Below, in pieces: positions 9,441-17,868 of a DNA stretch of 64,000 nt. How positions within the stretch are numbered: position 1 is the first letter of the stretch; the number at the start of each line of letters is the position of its first letter. This DNA is from Flavobacteriaceae bacterium (GTDB taxonomy: Bacteria; Bacteroidota; Bacteroidia; Flavobacteriales; Flavobacteriaceae), in contig JAGYJA010000011.1 in assembly GCA_018402385.1 (NCBI GenBank), positions 248,001 to 312,000 of the forward strand, in the 5' to 3' direction. Below the pieces are notes generated by a model that saw nothing but the letters and a program-made list of their open reading frames with translations, made no database searches and had not been told where the DNA came from. The translations under genes and the position numbers were made by a program.

Positions 9441-10652
9441 TTAAATTGTTTTTTCTAATAATGCCATATAAAACCCGTCAAAACCTGATTTACTAGGCAG
9501 TATTGTTTTTTCTTTGACAAAAGTAAAGCTTTTTCCGGTTTCAGACTTTAAGAAATTTTTAATTTGTTTTTCATTTTCTGAAGGGAGTATAGAGCAGGTC
9601 GCATAAACCATTTTCCCACCGGGTTTGACTATTTTTGAATAGTTTTCAAGAATTTCGGCCTGGGTTTTTTTAATGTTTTCGATAAAATCGGGTTGGAGTT
9701 TCCACTTGGCATCAGGATTTCTCCTCAAAACACCCAAGCCAGAACAAGGAGCATCAATCAAAAGTCGGTCTGCTTTTTCATGAAGTTTTTTAATCACCTT
9801 TGTACTATCAATAGCTCTGGTTTCAATGTTGAAAGCACCGGCTCGCTTTGCTCTTCGTTTTAGTTCATTGAGTTTATTTGCATAGATATCCAGAGCGATG
9901 AGCTGCCCTTTATTTTCCATTAAAGCTGCAAGGTGTAATGCTTTGCCACCGGCACCGGCACAGGCATCGACAACGCGCATACCGGGTTTTACATCAAGAT
10001 ATTCACCCACAAGTTGTGAGGAAGCATCTTGAACTTCAAACCAGCCTTCCTTAAAAGCCTCTGTTTGAAAAACATTGGCGCGTTCTTTAAGTTTTAAAGC
10101 ATCAGGATATCCTTTAATTTCTTCTGTTTCCAAATCAAGGTCAAATAAGGTTGCCTGAAGTTTTTCTTTTGATGTTTTGAGTTTATTGACTCTTAAAATA
10201 ACATCGGCTTCTTGATTGAGTGCTGCTATTTCTGCATCCCATTTTTTACCTAATTCCTTTTCGCCGAGAGCATCCATCCAATCGGGGATAGATTCACGAA
10301 GCTTTCTGGTTTTTGAAAGTTCGTCAAATTTTCCTTTGATACGCCTTGTGGGGGTGTCTTCCAGTTGTTTCCAGTCTGGAAGTGCAATTCCTTTTAAGGT
10401 AGCCCATACTGCAAAAAGTCTGAAGAGTTTTTGACGGTCAAAAGGCTCTTTGATTTCGGCAATTTCAGCATAAAGTCTTTTCCATCTCACAACGTCATAA
10501 ACCAACTCAGCAATGAAGCCACGGTCTCTGGAACCCCAGCGTTTGTCTCTTTTTAAAGTGCCTTGTAATGCTTTGTCTGCATACTTATTTTCATTAAATA
10601 CCTCGTGCAAGGTATCAATTGCAGCTAAAACTAAATTTCTATGTAAACGCAT
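9441..10652 (-). CDS. RsmB/NOP-family 16S rRNA cytosine-C5 methyltransferase
   Basis: The 403-aa protein has an N-terminal NusB/PUA-like region (~1-180) and a Rossmann methyltransferase domain (~190-400). Visible motifs are the SAM-binding DACAGAGGKALHL, the catalytic DAPCSGLGVLRRNPDAKW and the second cysteine motif YATCSILPSENE. This matches m5C rRNA methyltransferases acting on 16S rRNA; RsmB (C967) is the usual annotation, but RsmF-like specificity cannot be excluded. It starts at ATG 10652 (MRLHRNLVLA). Confidence 0.85.
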   Translation of the reverse strand: MRLHRNLVLAAIDTLHEVFNENKYADKALQGTLKRDKRWGSRDRGFIAELVYDVVRWKRLYAEIAEIKEPFDRQKLFRLFAVWATLKGIALPDWKQLEDTPTRRIKGKFDELSKTRKLRESIPDWMDALGEKELGKKWDAEIAALNQEADVILRVNKLKTSKEKLQATLFDLDLETEEIKGYPDALKLKERANVFQTEAFKEGWFEVQDASSQLVGEYLDVKPGMRVVDACAGAGGKALHLAALMENKGQLIALDIYANKLNELKRRAKRAGAFNIETRAIDSTKVIKKLHEKADRLLIDAPCSGLGVLRRNPDAKWKLQPDFIENIKKTQAEILENYSKIVKPGGKMVYATCSILPSENEKQIKNFLKSETGKSFTFVKEKTILPSKSGFDGFYMALLEKTI

Positions 10653-10831
10653 TGTGGTTTCTTGTTTCTTGTTTGGGGTTTCTTGTTTTTTTCTGAAATT
10701 AAGTTTTATTGATATATTTTAATTGAAATCTAAAGAATCTTAAAAACTCAAAAACTCACCCCTCACAACTATTCCGCAAAGGTATTACAAACTCGGCGAA
10801 ATGTTTTTATATTTATCCAAAAATACAAGGC

Positions 10832-11884
10832 ATGAGAATTATTGGCCCATTATTACTTCTATTTTTATTTTCCTTTTGTTCTTCAGATAAAAAAGATACA
10901 AAACGATTTTTTTCCAAAATTGAAAGTACACTCGTTTTTGCTGATACAGTAAGTATAAGGGCGATTGTACCTGTGAATGAAAATCAGGTTTGGTTTGCCG
11001 GCGACAGAGGAAAAGTGGGGCTCATTGATGGAAAAACTCCCAAGATAGCGGTCATTAAATATGAAGACAGTCTGTTGCATTTTCGTTCGATAGCAAAAAC
11101 TAAAAATGCTGTTTTTGTATTAAGTATTGCAAATCCGGCGGTGTTGTATAAAATAGGGTTTGATGGATTGGAAGCGACCTCAATGGAGGAAGTCTATTTT
11201 GAAGAAGGCGAAGATGTTTTTTATGATGCCATGCAATTTTGGGATGATCGGGAAGGTATTGCTATGGGTGACCCCACAGGAGATTGTTTGAGTATTATAA
11301 TTACTCGTGATGGCGGAAATAATTGGGAAAAACTTTCATGTGAATTCCTCCCCAAAACGGAAGTTGGTGAGGCCGCTTTTGCTGCAAGCAATTCAAATAT
11401 TGCAGTCTTTAAGGATCATGTTTGGATCGTGAGTGGAGGTAAAAGGGCGCGGGTTTTTCATTCACCGGATAGGGGCAGGAACTGGGAAGTTTTCAACACA
11501 CCCATTATAGAAGGTGGGAGAATGACCGGTATTTTCAGTGTCGATTTTTATGATGAAGCTACCGGAATTATATTTGGTGGAGATTGGGAAAATATGGAAA
11601 ACAATACTTCAAACAAAGCCATTACAGAAGATGGTGGAAAAACTTGGAGACTTCTCAGCGATGGAGAAGGACCCGGTTACCGGTCTTCAGTGCGGTTTAT
11701 TCCCGGTGGAGAAGGTGACGAAATTGTGGCTGCGGGATCACAGGGAATATCTTATTCTAATGATCGTGGTGAAAACTGGACAGAACTTAGCAAGGAAGGG
11801 GTATTTGCAATAGAGTTTGTGAATGACAGTGTGGCTTATGCCTCCGGAAATAATAAAATATTAAAACTGATTTTAAGAGAGTAA
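10832..11884 (+). CDS. Exported BNR/Ycf48-like beta-propeller protein, probable lipoprotein
   Basis: 350 aa. The N-terminus (MRIIGPLLLLFLFSFC, Cys16) looks like a lipoprotein signal, though the residues before Cys16 are not a strict lipobox. The body has repeated propeller Asp-box motifs: TRDGGNNWEKLS, HSPDRGRNWEVFN, TEDGGKTWRLLS and SNDRGENWTELS. The family is often annotated as Ycf48-related or oxidoreductase in Flavobacteriia without biochemical proof. No sialidase Arg triad is evident. It is transcribed alone and ends at a bidirectional terminator. Confidence 0.75.
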   Translation: MRIIGPLLLLFLFSFCSSDKKDTKRFFSKIESTLVFADTVSIRAIVPVNENQVWFAGDRGKVGLIDGKTPKIAVIKYEDSLLHFRSIAKTKNAVFVLSIANPAVLYKIGFDGLEATSMEEVYFEEGEDVFYDAMQFWDDREGIAMGDPTGDCLSIIITRDGGNNWEKLSCEFLPKTEVGEAAFAASNSNIAVFKDHVWIVSGGKRARVFHSPDRGRNWEVFNTPIIEGGRMTGIFSVDFYDEATGIIFGGDWENMENNTSNKAITEDGGKTWRLLSDGEGPGYRSSVRFIPGGEGDEIVAAGSQGISYSNDRGENWTELSKEGVFAIEFVNDSVAYASGNNKILKLILRE

Positions 11885-11906
11885 TTTTAATATTAGGTTA
11901 AAATAA

Positions 11907-11937
11907 AAAGAGACTACCTTGGTAGATAGTCTCTTTT
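11907..11937. terminator. Bidirectional terminator between convergent genes
   Basis: AAAGAGACTA / TAGTCTCTTT form a perfect 10-bp stem around a 10-base loop. A-rich and T-rich flanks suit termination from both sides. Confidence 0.75.
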
Positions 11938-11960
11938 ATTTGAATAAGATTTACTTTAAA

Positions 11961-12785
11961 TTATCTAACTAGTTTGAAAGTTTTATTTTGTCCTTCAACA
12001 GAAACAATCGCTAGATACACACCTTGACTCAAATCTCCAAGGCTAATGGTTCCTCTTAGACTGTTTAAATTAGTCTGAATGATGCTCTGTCCTGCAATAT
12101 TGTATATAGTCACATTATCAATTACAGAAGATTGAGATTGAAGATTTAAAATGTTGTTTTGGTCAACAAATTGAACAAACCCTTCAAAATTATTATCTTG
12201 TGCACTTAATGCTTCTCCAGCTAAAATGCCTTCACCTGGTACAGTATTAAAAGCATAATCTTTTATTGTAATGCTAGAAGCATCAGCTGGAATATCCATT
12301 CGGACCCATCCATAATGCTGATTTCCATCAACATTTATTCGAAGACCCATGTATTTGTCAATTTGACCATCACACCATTGGCTATTTGTGTAAGCACACC
12401 CTTGCCAGTTTAATGTTTGATAATTGGGGTCGGTAATCCAAGTTGTTGCATCAGCATCAATTGCTTCTCCTTCAAATAGAGTATAGGGGTAATTGTAATT
12501 ACCACCCGCATTTAAGCCCAAAATTGATTGTGAATTTTCAGTATATACTCTTGCGGTAGTTTGAGGGGGTACACCAGAGAAAACTCCATCATTGGAAATT
12601 TCATAATCTGTAATGCCATCGCCATTTAAGTCTAAAAGAAACCGTGTTCCTTCAAGAACCTCATCGGGATCGACATCAGTATATTGAATTTGTCCTGCCA
12701 CATCAGAAACACCAGCAATTGCAACTGCTAATGCACTATATGAAGCCATTCTTTTGTTAAAACTTTTTGAGGAAATTTTTTTCAT
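11961..12785 (-). CDS. Secreted protein with T9SS sorting domain and a calcium-loop-like motif
   Basis: 274 aa. The N-terminus (MKKISSKSFNKRMASYSALAVAIAG) is a signal-like segment. LDLNGDGITDYEI at ~50-62 resembles an EF-hand/dockerin calcium loop. The middle carries HYGWVRMDI ... GILAGE, a strand pattern seen in sorted surface proteins of unknown function. The final ~70 residues are a T9SS type A domain (VTIYNIAGQSI ... KTFKLVR). Two Cys residues near 130-139 could form a disulfide. No enzyme motif is visible, so the function is unassigned. Confidence 0.7.
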   Translation of the reverse strand: MKKISSKSFNKRMASYSALAVAIAGVSDVAGQIQYTDVDPDEVLEGTRFLLDLNGDGITDYEISNDGVFSGVPPQTTARVYTENSQSILGLNAGGNYNYPYTLFEGEAIDADATTWITDPNYQTLNWQGCAYTNSQWCDGQIDKYMGLRINVDGNQHYGWVRMDIPADASSITIKDYAFNTVPGEGILAGEALSAQDNNFEGFVQFVDQNNILNLQSQSSVIDNVTIYNIAGQSIIQTNLNSLRGTISLGDLSQGVYLAIVSVEGQNKTFKLVR

Positions 12786-12875
12786 AATAAAATTTTAATG
12801 TTACTTGTAGTTAATGTGTTTAATCACTTAATTTGCCTCTAAGGTAATTTTTTTATTTTGAAACCACAAATACAC

Positions 12876-13028
12876 ATGACTGAAAAGGATAATATTAATG
12901 ATTTAAAGGGTGAAGTAGTAGTAACTGAAAAGGGCTCGCTAGGTCTGCTCGCATTGGGAGATATTGGTTTGCGAAAATGGAGAGAAGTTAAAAATAAAAT
13001 TTCAAAAGAAAATTATGAAGAAGAATAA
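12876..13028 (+). CDS. 50-residue peptide translationally coupled to the sulfotransferase-fusion gene
   Basis: ATG at 12876 opens a 50-codon frame ending TAA at 13026-13028. The peptide is an acidic leader (MTEKDNINDLKGEVVVTEK), a hydrophobic glycine-rich core (GSLGLLALGDIGLRKWREVK) and an acidic tail (NYEEE). Its last 14 bases overlap the start codon region of the downstream fusion gene (ATG at 13015), so the two are probably translationally coupled. The two-part leader/core layout could suit a peptide substrate, a membrane-associating peptide or a small subunit. I know of no established function. Confidence 0.6.
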   Translation: MTEKDNINDLKGEVVVTEKGSLGLLALGDIGLRKWREVKNKISKENYEEE

Positions 13029-15558
13029 ATTATTATTGATAGGATGGGATGCTGCAGATTGGAAAATAATTGGGCCCATGCTTTCCAAAGGAGAATTACC
13101 TGCATTACAGCGTTTAATTAAGAATGGAGTTTATGGCAATATGAGTACCATGAATCCTGCATTTTCTCCGATGCTATGGACTTCTGTAGCAACTGGAAAA
13201 ACACCGGATAAACACGGGATTTTAGGGTTCATTGAAATTGCTCCAGATTTAAAAGGAGTTCGACCAGTTACAACGAATTCAAGAAAAACGAGAGCTATTT
13301 GGAATATTTTACATAACCAGGGTTTCAAAAGTAATTTGGTGGGTTGGTGGCCCAGTTTTCCAGCTGAACCTATCAACGGTGTCGTTGTTTCAGAAAAATT
13401 TCAGAAAATTCAAAAAGACCCCAAGAAAAAAAACCCAATACATCCGCAAAGCATCCATCCCAGAGAATTCACCTCACAAATAAGAGATTTAAGATTAAGA
13501 CCTTATGAAGTAACTGATCAACACATTCTTCCCTTTATTCCAAAAGCAAATGAAGTTGATCAAGAAAAGGATCAGTCATTATCAACTTTTTCAAAACTCT
13601 TTGCTGAAAACGTCTCAGTTCACGCAGCATCAACATATGTAATGCGTAACACAGAATGGGATTTTATGTCAATTTACTATGATTTAATAGACCATATGTG
13701 CCATGCTTTTATGAAGTACCACCCACCTAAATTAAAAGAGGTTCCTACCAAATATTATGAATTATATAAAGACGTTGTAAAAGGGGCATACAAGTTTCAA
13801 GATATGATGTTAGAAAGGACATTAAATCTTATAGACGACGATACAACTGTGATGGTTGTTTCAGATCATGGTTTTGAGGCTGGAGCCAATAGAATTCTTC
13901 AAATGCCAAAATATCCCGCTGCACCGGCATTAGAGCATAGACAGTTTGGTATTTTTGTAGCGGCAGGACCCAATATAAATAAAAATAAAAAAATCTTTGG
14001 ATTGGGTTTAATTGATGTTGCTCCAACCATTTTACATCATTTTGATCTTCCTGTAGGAAAAGATATGGATGGTAAAGTAGCATTGGATATATTTAAAACT
14101 TCAAAAGAAGTTAAATATATAGATAGTTGGGATAAAGTAGCCGGAGACTTCGGGGAATTGGAAAAGGACCTTGATGATGACCAATTAACAGATAACGAAA
14201 CTATGGAGCAACTCATAGAATTAGGCTACATAGAAAAACCAGAAGAGAAAATTGAAGATGCCATTTTAAAAACTAAATGTGATTTAAGACACAATCTTGC
14301 CCGGGTTTATTATGGAAAGAAAGATTATCAATCTGCCAAAGAAATTTTACTTGACCTCCTCAAAGAAAAGGAACCTATTGACCCCATTCCTTATTATATG
14401 GATTTATTAGCTATCGAGCTCAAATATTCAAATTTTGATAAAGCAGAAGAGTATTTAAATAAATTAAAAGAGCTGGATGAAATTTTTAAACGCACCTCTT
14501 ATTTTGCAGAATCACAGATAGCTTTAGGAAAAGGAAATTTTGAAAAGTCTTTGAAAATTTTATATGATGTAATAAAAGTAAAATCCACTCCAGAAATTTG
14601 GTTTCAAATAGGTAAGGTTCATAGAAGGATAAGTGAATATGACAAAGCAAAAACTGCATTTGAAAATGCTATAGAACAAGAAACAGATAGAGCAAAATAT
14701 CACAATGCGCTAGCCGAAGTTCTTCTTCGATTGGGTGAATATGAAGAGGCAGCAGAAACGGCATTAACCGCTATTGAACTGGTAAAATACTTTCCATCTG
14801 CACATTATACCTTGGGAGAAGCACTTGAAAAATTGGGTGATCTTGAAAATGCCAAAATCGCTTATGAAACAGCTGCAAGCTTAAAGCCAAAAGATTTTCA
14901 CAGAGCAGAGAAAGCATTGGAAAATGTAAATGAAAAAATTCAGGAAGATTTAAACCTTCAAGACAAGACAGCATATAAATACAGAGACAATCAAATTGTT
15001 TTAGTATCAGGTCTGCCACGCTCAGGAACAAGTTTGATGATGCAAATGCTTAATAAAGGAGGTATAGAGCCTTTAACAGACGACAAAAGAAAACCTGATG
15101 ATTCTAACCCCAAAGGGTATTATGAATTTGAACCAGTTATGTCTTTACACAGAGACAACTCTTGGCTTGGAAAAGCCCAAAACAAAGCTGTGAAAATTGT
15201 AGCACCTTTATTAAAGCATCTCTCGCCGGAATATAGATATAAAATAATATTTATGAATCGCGATTTAAATGAAATAGTTAAAAGTCAACAAAAAATGATT
15301 GGCAAAGATCCTGAAACAATTCCTGTAACATTATACAACTCTTACCATCAACAATTACAACAAATTGAAGTTTGGAAAGAAAGAGAACCCCATGTTGAAT
15401 TGATTTATGTAAACTTCAAAGAAGTGCTTGAAAACCCTGTTGAAACTTCAAATAAAATAGAAAAATTCATTGGAGTTCCCCTTGAAAAAAATGCGATGGC
15501 AAATTGTGTGGACTTGAATCTTTATAGAAATAAATCAATAAGTTCTAAAGAATCATAA
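13015..15558 (+). CDS. Phosphodiesterase/alkaline-phosphatase - TPR - sulfotransferase fusion protein
   Basis: I start at ATG 13015 (MKKNKLLLIGWDAADW), not at an upstream in-frame ATG at 12964, because the family begins with this strand and the upstream residues are the other-frame reading of the peptide gene. 847 aa. Residues ~1-380 are a type I phosphodiesterase/alkaline-phosphatase-fold domain: metal Asp12, a probable nucleophile near Ser51 in NPAFSPMLWTS, then HGILGF, YDLIDHMCHAF, VVSDHGFEAG and a late His. Residues ~420-640 are TPR repeats. Residues ~660-847 are a sulfotransferase with the PAPS P-loop LVSGLPRSGTSLM (666-673) and a 3'-phosphate-type region FMNRDLNEIV. No signal peptide or TM helix, so probably cytoplasmic. 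Substrate unknown. Confidence 0.8.
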   Translation: MKKNKLLLIGWDAADWKIIGPMLSKGELPALQRLIKNGVYGNMSTMNPAFSPMLWTSVATGKTPDKHGILGFIEIAPDLKGVRPVTTNSRKTRAIWNILHNQGFKSNLVGWWPSFPAEPINGVVVSEKFQKIQKDPKKKNPIHPQSIHPREFTSQIRDLRLRPYEVTDQHILPFIPKANEVDQEKDQSLSTFSKLFAENVSVHAASTYVMRNTEWDFMSIYYDLIDHMCHAFMKYHPPKLKEVPTKYYELYKDVVKGAYKFQDMMLERTLNLIDDDTTVMVVSDHGFEAGANRILQMPKYPAAPALEHRQFGIFVAAGPNINKNKKIFGLGLIDVAPTILHHFDLPVGKDMDGKVALDIFKTSKEVKYIDSWDKVAGDFGELEKDLDDDQLTDNETMEQLIELGYIEKPEEKIEDAILKTKCDLRHNLARVYYGKKDYQSAKEILLDLLKEKEPIDPIPYYMDLLAIELKYSNFDKAEEYLNKLKELDEIFKRTSYFAESQIALGKGNFEKSLKILYDVIKVKSTPEIWFQIGKVHRRISEYDKAKTAFENAIEQETDRAKYHNALAEVLLRLGEYEEAAETALTAIELVKYFPSAHYTLGEALEKLGDLENAKIAYETAASLKPKDFHRAEKALENVNEKIQEDLNLQDKTAYKYRDNQIVLVSGLPRSGTSLMMQMLNKGGIEPLTDDKRKPDDSNPKGYYEFEPVMSLHRDNSWLGKAQNKAVKIVAPLLKHLSPEYRYKIIFMNRDLNEIVKSQQKMIGKDPETIPVTLYNSYHQQLQQIEVWKEREPHVELIYVNFKEVLENPVETSNKIEKFIGVPLEKNAMANCVDLNLYRNKSISSKES

Positions 15559-15591
15559 AATTGACATGTCTTTAATGAGAATGTAATATAA

Positions 15592-15628
15592 ATGCCCCTC
15601 TTGGCTAAGCTGGGGCATATTTTTTTTA
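15592..15628 (+). terminator. Rho-independent terminator after the sulfotransferase fusion
   Basis: ATGCCCC (15592-15598) pairs with GGGGCAT (15612-15618), followed by a run of T. It lies 33 bases past the stop. Confidence 0.75.
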
Positions 15629-15667
15629 ACTTATATTCTGAACACAAATGATTACTTCATTGAATAA

Positions 15668-15726
15668 CAAGCTTTAAAGAGGCAATCTGTTTTAGTAATT
15701 GAATCACAACTGTAATTTAAAGCTTG
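15668..15726. repeat. 11-bp inverted repeat CAAGCTTTAAA / TTTAAAGCTTG
   Basis: The arms are at 15668-15678 and 15716-15726, separated by 37 bases, in the 260-base gap between the fusion gene and the sigma-operon end. No T-run follows. Role unknown; it may be a chance AT-rich match. Confidence 0.3.
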
Positions 15727-15818
15727 CATATGGTTGCGGGGGAAGTTGCGTTCTTAAAGTTGTCTTAGGTTTATCCAGTCTGGAATTTGAAGATTTATGA
15801 TTACCAATTCGTTTTTTT

Positions 15819-16254
15819 CTATTCTCCTTGCTTGTATTTTTTCAAAAGTTGCATTTTAAAATCGTGTTCAGCTTTTCTGAGTTTAAGTAGTTTTACAGGA
15901 CTTAGCTGTTTGAGAAGTTCTGCCTCCATTTCTTGTTTCAGCTCTTGTTCTTCCTTATTCAAAGTGTTCATTTTTTTCAACACATCACTTGCCTGTGCGT
16001 CATTCAAAGATTGAATGTCATTGCGCAAAACGTTTCTTACCTCTTCACGCTCCCTTTTTTTTATTGCTCCCAACTGGTTGTCATATTTATTGTAAATGGG
16101 CCAGAATTTTTCAGCCTCAGCTTGAGACAAATTGAGTTCCTGAGTGATAAATGCGGTTTTCATTGCTTTTATCCTCTCTCCTTTTTGGCTTTGGGAAAAG
16201 CCAGAAAAGGTGAGACAAAATAAGTAATAACAGGGTGGGGATTGATTTTTTCAT
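15819..16254 (-). CDS. Periplasmic Spy-like helical protein of the ECF sigma operon (one frame break in the signal peptide)
   Basis: The uninterrupted frame covers 114 aa (16163-15819): helical and charged, with LNLSQAEAEKFWPIYNKYD, a signature of flavobacterial proteins often annotated as sensor of ECF-type sigma factor and resembling Spy/CpxP. Upstream, ATG at 16254 opens a signal peptide (MKKSIPTLLLL) whose natural continuation (FCLTFSGFSQSQKGER) is one frame away, so an extra base near 16216-16222 separates them. Removing it gives 145 codons. Third gene of the operon; likely a periplasmic stress or ligand-sensing partner of the sigma factor. Confidence 0.6.
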
Positions 16255-16264
16255 GGGATTAAGT

Positions 16265-16767
16265 TTAATCATTCATAAATTGTGATTCGTCAATGTTTTC
16301 AGATAAATAATCATAGATTGCCTCTTGATCAAGGGTTGAATAAAAGGAAAAGTCTTCCGTCATCTCTTCTGTTAATAATATTTCAAAATCAATAGTTGAT
16401 AAATCCAGATGACCGCTTTCTATATAATTTAAAATTTGTGCTATTGAGTCCTCATTTTGATTTTCAGGTTGTTGAAAATGAAAAACAGAGACAAGAATTA
16501 GAACAACTGCGGTCATACCTGCTGCATATTTAAATGTGGTATTTTTGAAAAGGGAAATGACTTTGGGTTCTCTGTTACCAAAAGTTGTTTTTTGATTACC
16601 CGGCTTTCAAGCTCTTCAAAGTATTTTTCAGGAACCTTGAATGCATTTTTATTTGAAACCTGAGAGGCCATCACAGCCTTATCCATTATTTCACTTTCTA
16701 ATTTGTCAAAATAGTTTTTTGGAGTTGTAAAGCCCGGTTCTTTTATATGAAATTTGTTTTTATCCAT
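16265..16767 (-). CDS. Single-pass membrane protein of the ECF sigma operon, possible anti-sigma factor (frame-broken)
   Basis: Two abutting frames (16773-16513 and 16516-16265) read as one protein if the A3 run at 16562-16564 is A4. The segment VISLFKNTTFKYAAG then joins KQLLVTENPK directly to MTAVVLILVSVFHF. The restored protein is 167 aa: two copies of a short motif (FTTPKNYFDKLES and FKVPEKYFEELES) in the cytoplasmic half, one TM helix, then an acidic C-terminal half. It lies between an ECF sigma factor and an exported sensor-like protein, so an anti-sigma role is inferred. No zinc anti-sigma motif is visible. Confidence 0.6.
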
Positions 16768-16801
16768 TCTCATTATTAAGACTTAAAAATTGACTCAAGG
16801 T

Positions 16802-17344
16802 TTAATTTTCAGTTAAATAAGCAGTGATTTTTTTTACAGCGATGTGGTAGGAGCTTTTTAAAGCACCCACAGAAGTTTCCAGAATTTCTGAAAGTTCTTC
16901 ATAAGTGGTTTCATCAAAATATTTCAAATTAAATACCAGTTGTTGTTTTTCCGGTAAGGTGGCAATGGCCTTTTGAAGTTTTAACTGAATTTCATCCCCT
17001 TCAAAATACACATCTGTCTCAAGATTCCTGATAGCGAGTTCCCTTTCTTTTTCAGTTGAGTTATTATTTCGCTTTGCTTTTGCCTTTAAAAAGGTGAGAG
17101 CTTCATTTGTTGCTATGCGATACATCCAGGAATAGATTTTACTTTCGCCTTTAAAGTTCTGAATATTTTGATATACTTTGATAAATGTATTTTGTAGAAC
17201 ATCGTCTGCATCATCGTGATTGAGCACCATTTTTCTTATGTGCCAGTACAAACGTTCTTTGTAAAGTCTAAGTAATTCTTTAAACGCAAGTTCCTTGTTC
17301 TTCTCAGATATAAGTTTTTTTATGAGTTGCTCTTCTTGGATCAA
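16802..17344 (-). CDS. ECF-type RNA polymerase sigma factor
   Basis: 180 aa. The region-2 helix (ADDVLQNTFIKVYQNIQNF and YSWMYRIATNEALTFLK) and region-4 HTH (LPEKQQLVFNLKYFDETTYEELSEIL) are in the expected order and spacing for the RpoE/ECF group. First gene of a three-gene minus-strand operon with a membrane protein and an exported Spy-like protein. Likely controlled by the adjacent membrane protein. The gene is intact. Confidence 0.88.
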   Translation of the reverse strand: MIQEEQLIKKLISEKNKELAFKELLRLYKERLYWHIRKMVLNHDDADDVLQNTFIKVYQNIQNFKGESKIYSWMYRIATNEALTFLKAKAKRNNNSTEKERELAIRNLETDVYFEGDEIQLKLQKAIATLPEKQQLVFNLKYFDETTYEELSEILETSVGALKSSYHIAVKKITAYLTEN

Positions 17345-17533
17345 TGATTGATTTTTATATTAGACTAAAAGTACTTTAAAAAGTTTGATGAGTGTTTCAA
17401 TTAAAATATAGAATTCTGCGGGATTTATATTTATAAAACAGGTGAAAGGCAAAATAATTCGATAAAGTGTAAAAATTATTTTTTTGTAAGAAAAATCTTA
17501 TTATCTTTAGCACATCTTATGCGGTTATGTTTA

Positions 17534-17607
17534 CTATTATATGCCCCAATTATAATAGTTAACAAGTTTGGGAAAGGCAGGTCTTTAAAGGCCTGCCTTT
17601 TATTTTA
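17534..17607 (+). ncRNA. Candidate small RNA unit 1: GCCCCAA-loop hairpin plus terminator
   Basis: In the 524-base gap 17345-17868, CTATTATA (17534-17541) pairs perfectly with TATAATAG (17551-17558) around a 9-base loop TGCCCCAAT. Fifteen bases later, AAAGGCAGG / CCTGCCTTT (17573-17581 and 17592-17600) forms a terminator with a T-rich tail. A weak promoter-like TATCTTTAG lies ~25-30 bases upstream. No frame of useful length is present. The unit is repeated in design ~250 bases downstream. An attenuator is unlikely because no gene follows on the + strand. Confidence 0.5.
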
Positions 17608-17783
17608 TCATCAATAAAGGATTTTTAAAAATAACCAATTTTAAAAGTGTTAAATTTGTAGGAATATAAATTTTAAAAACTAAATAAAAATCGATTAAAG
17701 ACAAATAAAAACGATAAAATGCAATTTTAATTTGTTTAATTCATTCAGCTATATTACATTTACATTGTATTTATATGATATTT

Positions 17784-17852
17784 TTGCTGTTATGAGCCCC
17801 AAATATAGCAGCAATAAAAAAGGAAAGCGAGCCAATTGGTTCGCTTTTTTTT
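17784..17852 (+). ncRNA. Candidate small RNA unit 2: GCCCCAA-loop hairpin plus terminator
   Basis: TTGCTGTTAT (17784-17793) pairs with ATAGCAGCAA and flanking bases (17805-17814), one G-U pair included, around a loop containing GCCCCAA, the same loop core as unit 1. Ten bases later AAAGCGAGCC / GGTTCGCTTT (17824-17833 and 17838-17847, loop AATT) ends in a long T-run. The terminator is also placed to stop the convergent ABC-exporter operon. The stems of the two units differ in sequence while the loop and layout match, which favours conserved structure over simple duplication. Confidence 0.5.
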
Positions 17853-17868
17853 ATAAACTATTTCTTAT

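Noticed and set aside
15668-15726. Inverted repeat as a terminator or attachment site
   Set aside because: 37-base spacer, no T-run and no integrase nearby; AT-rich chance match is possible.
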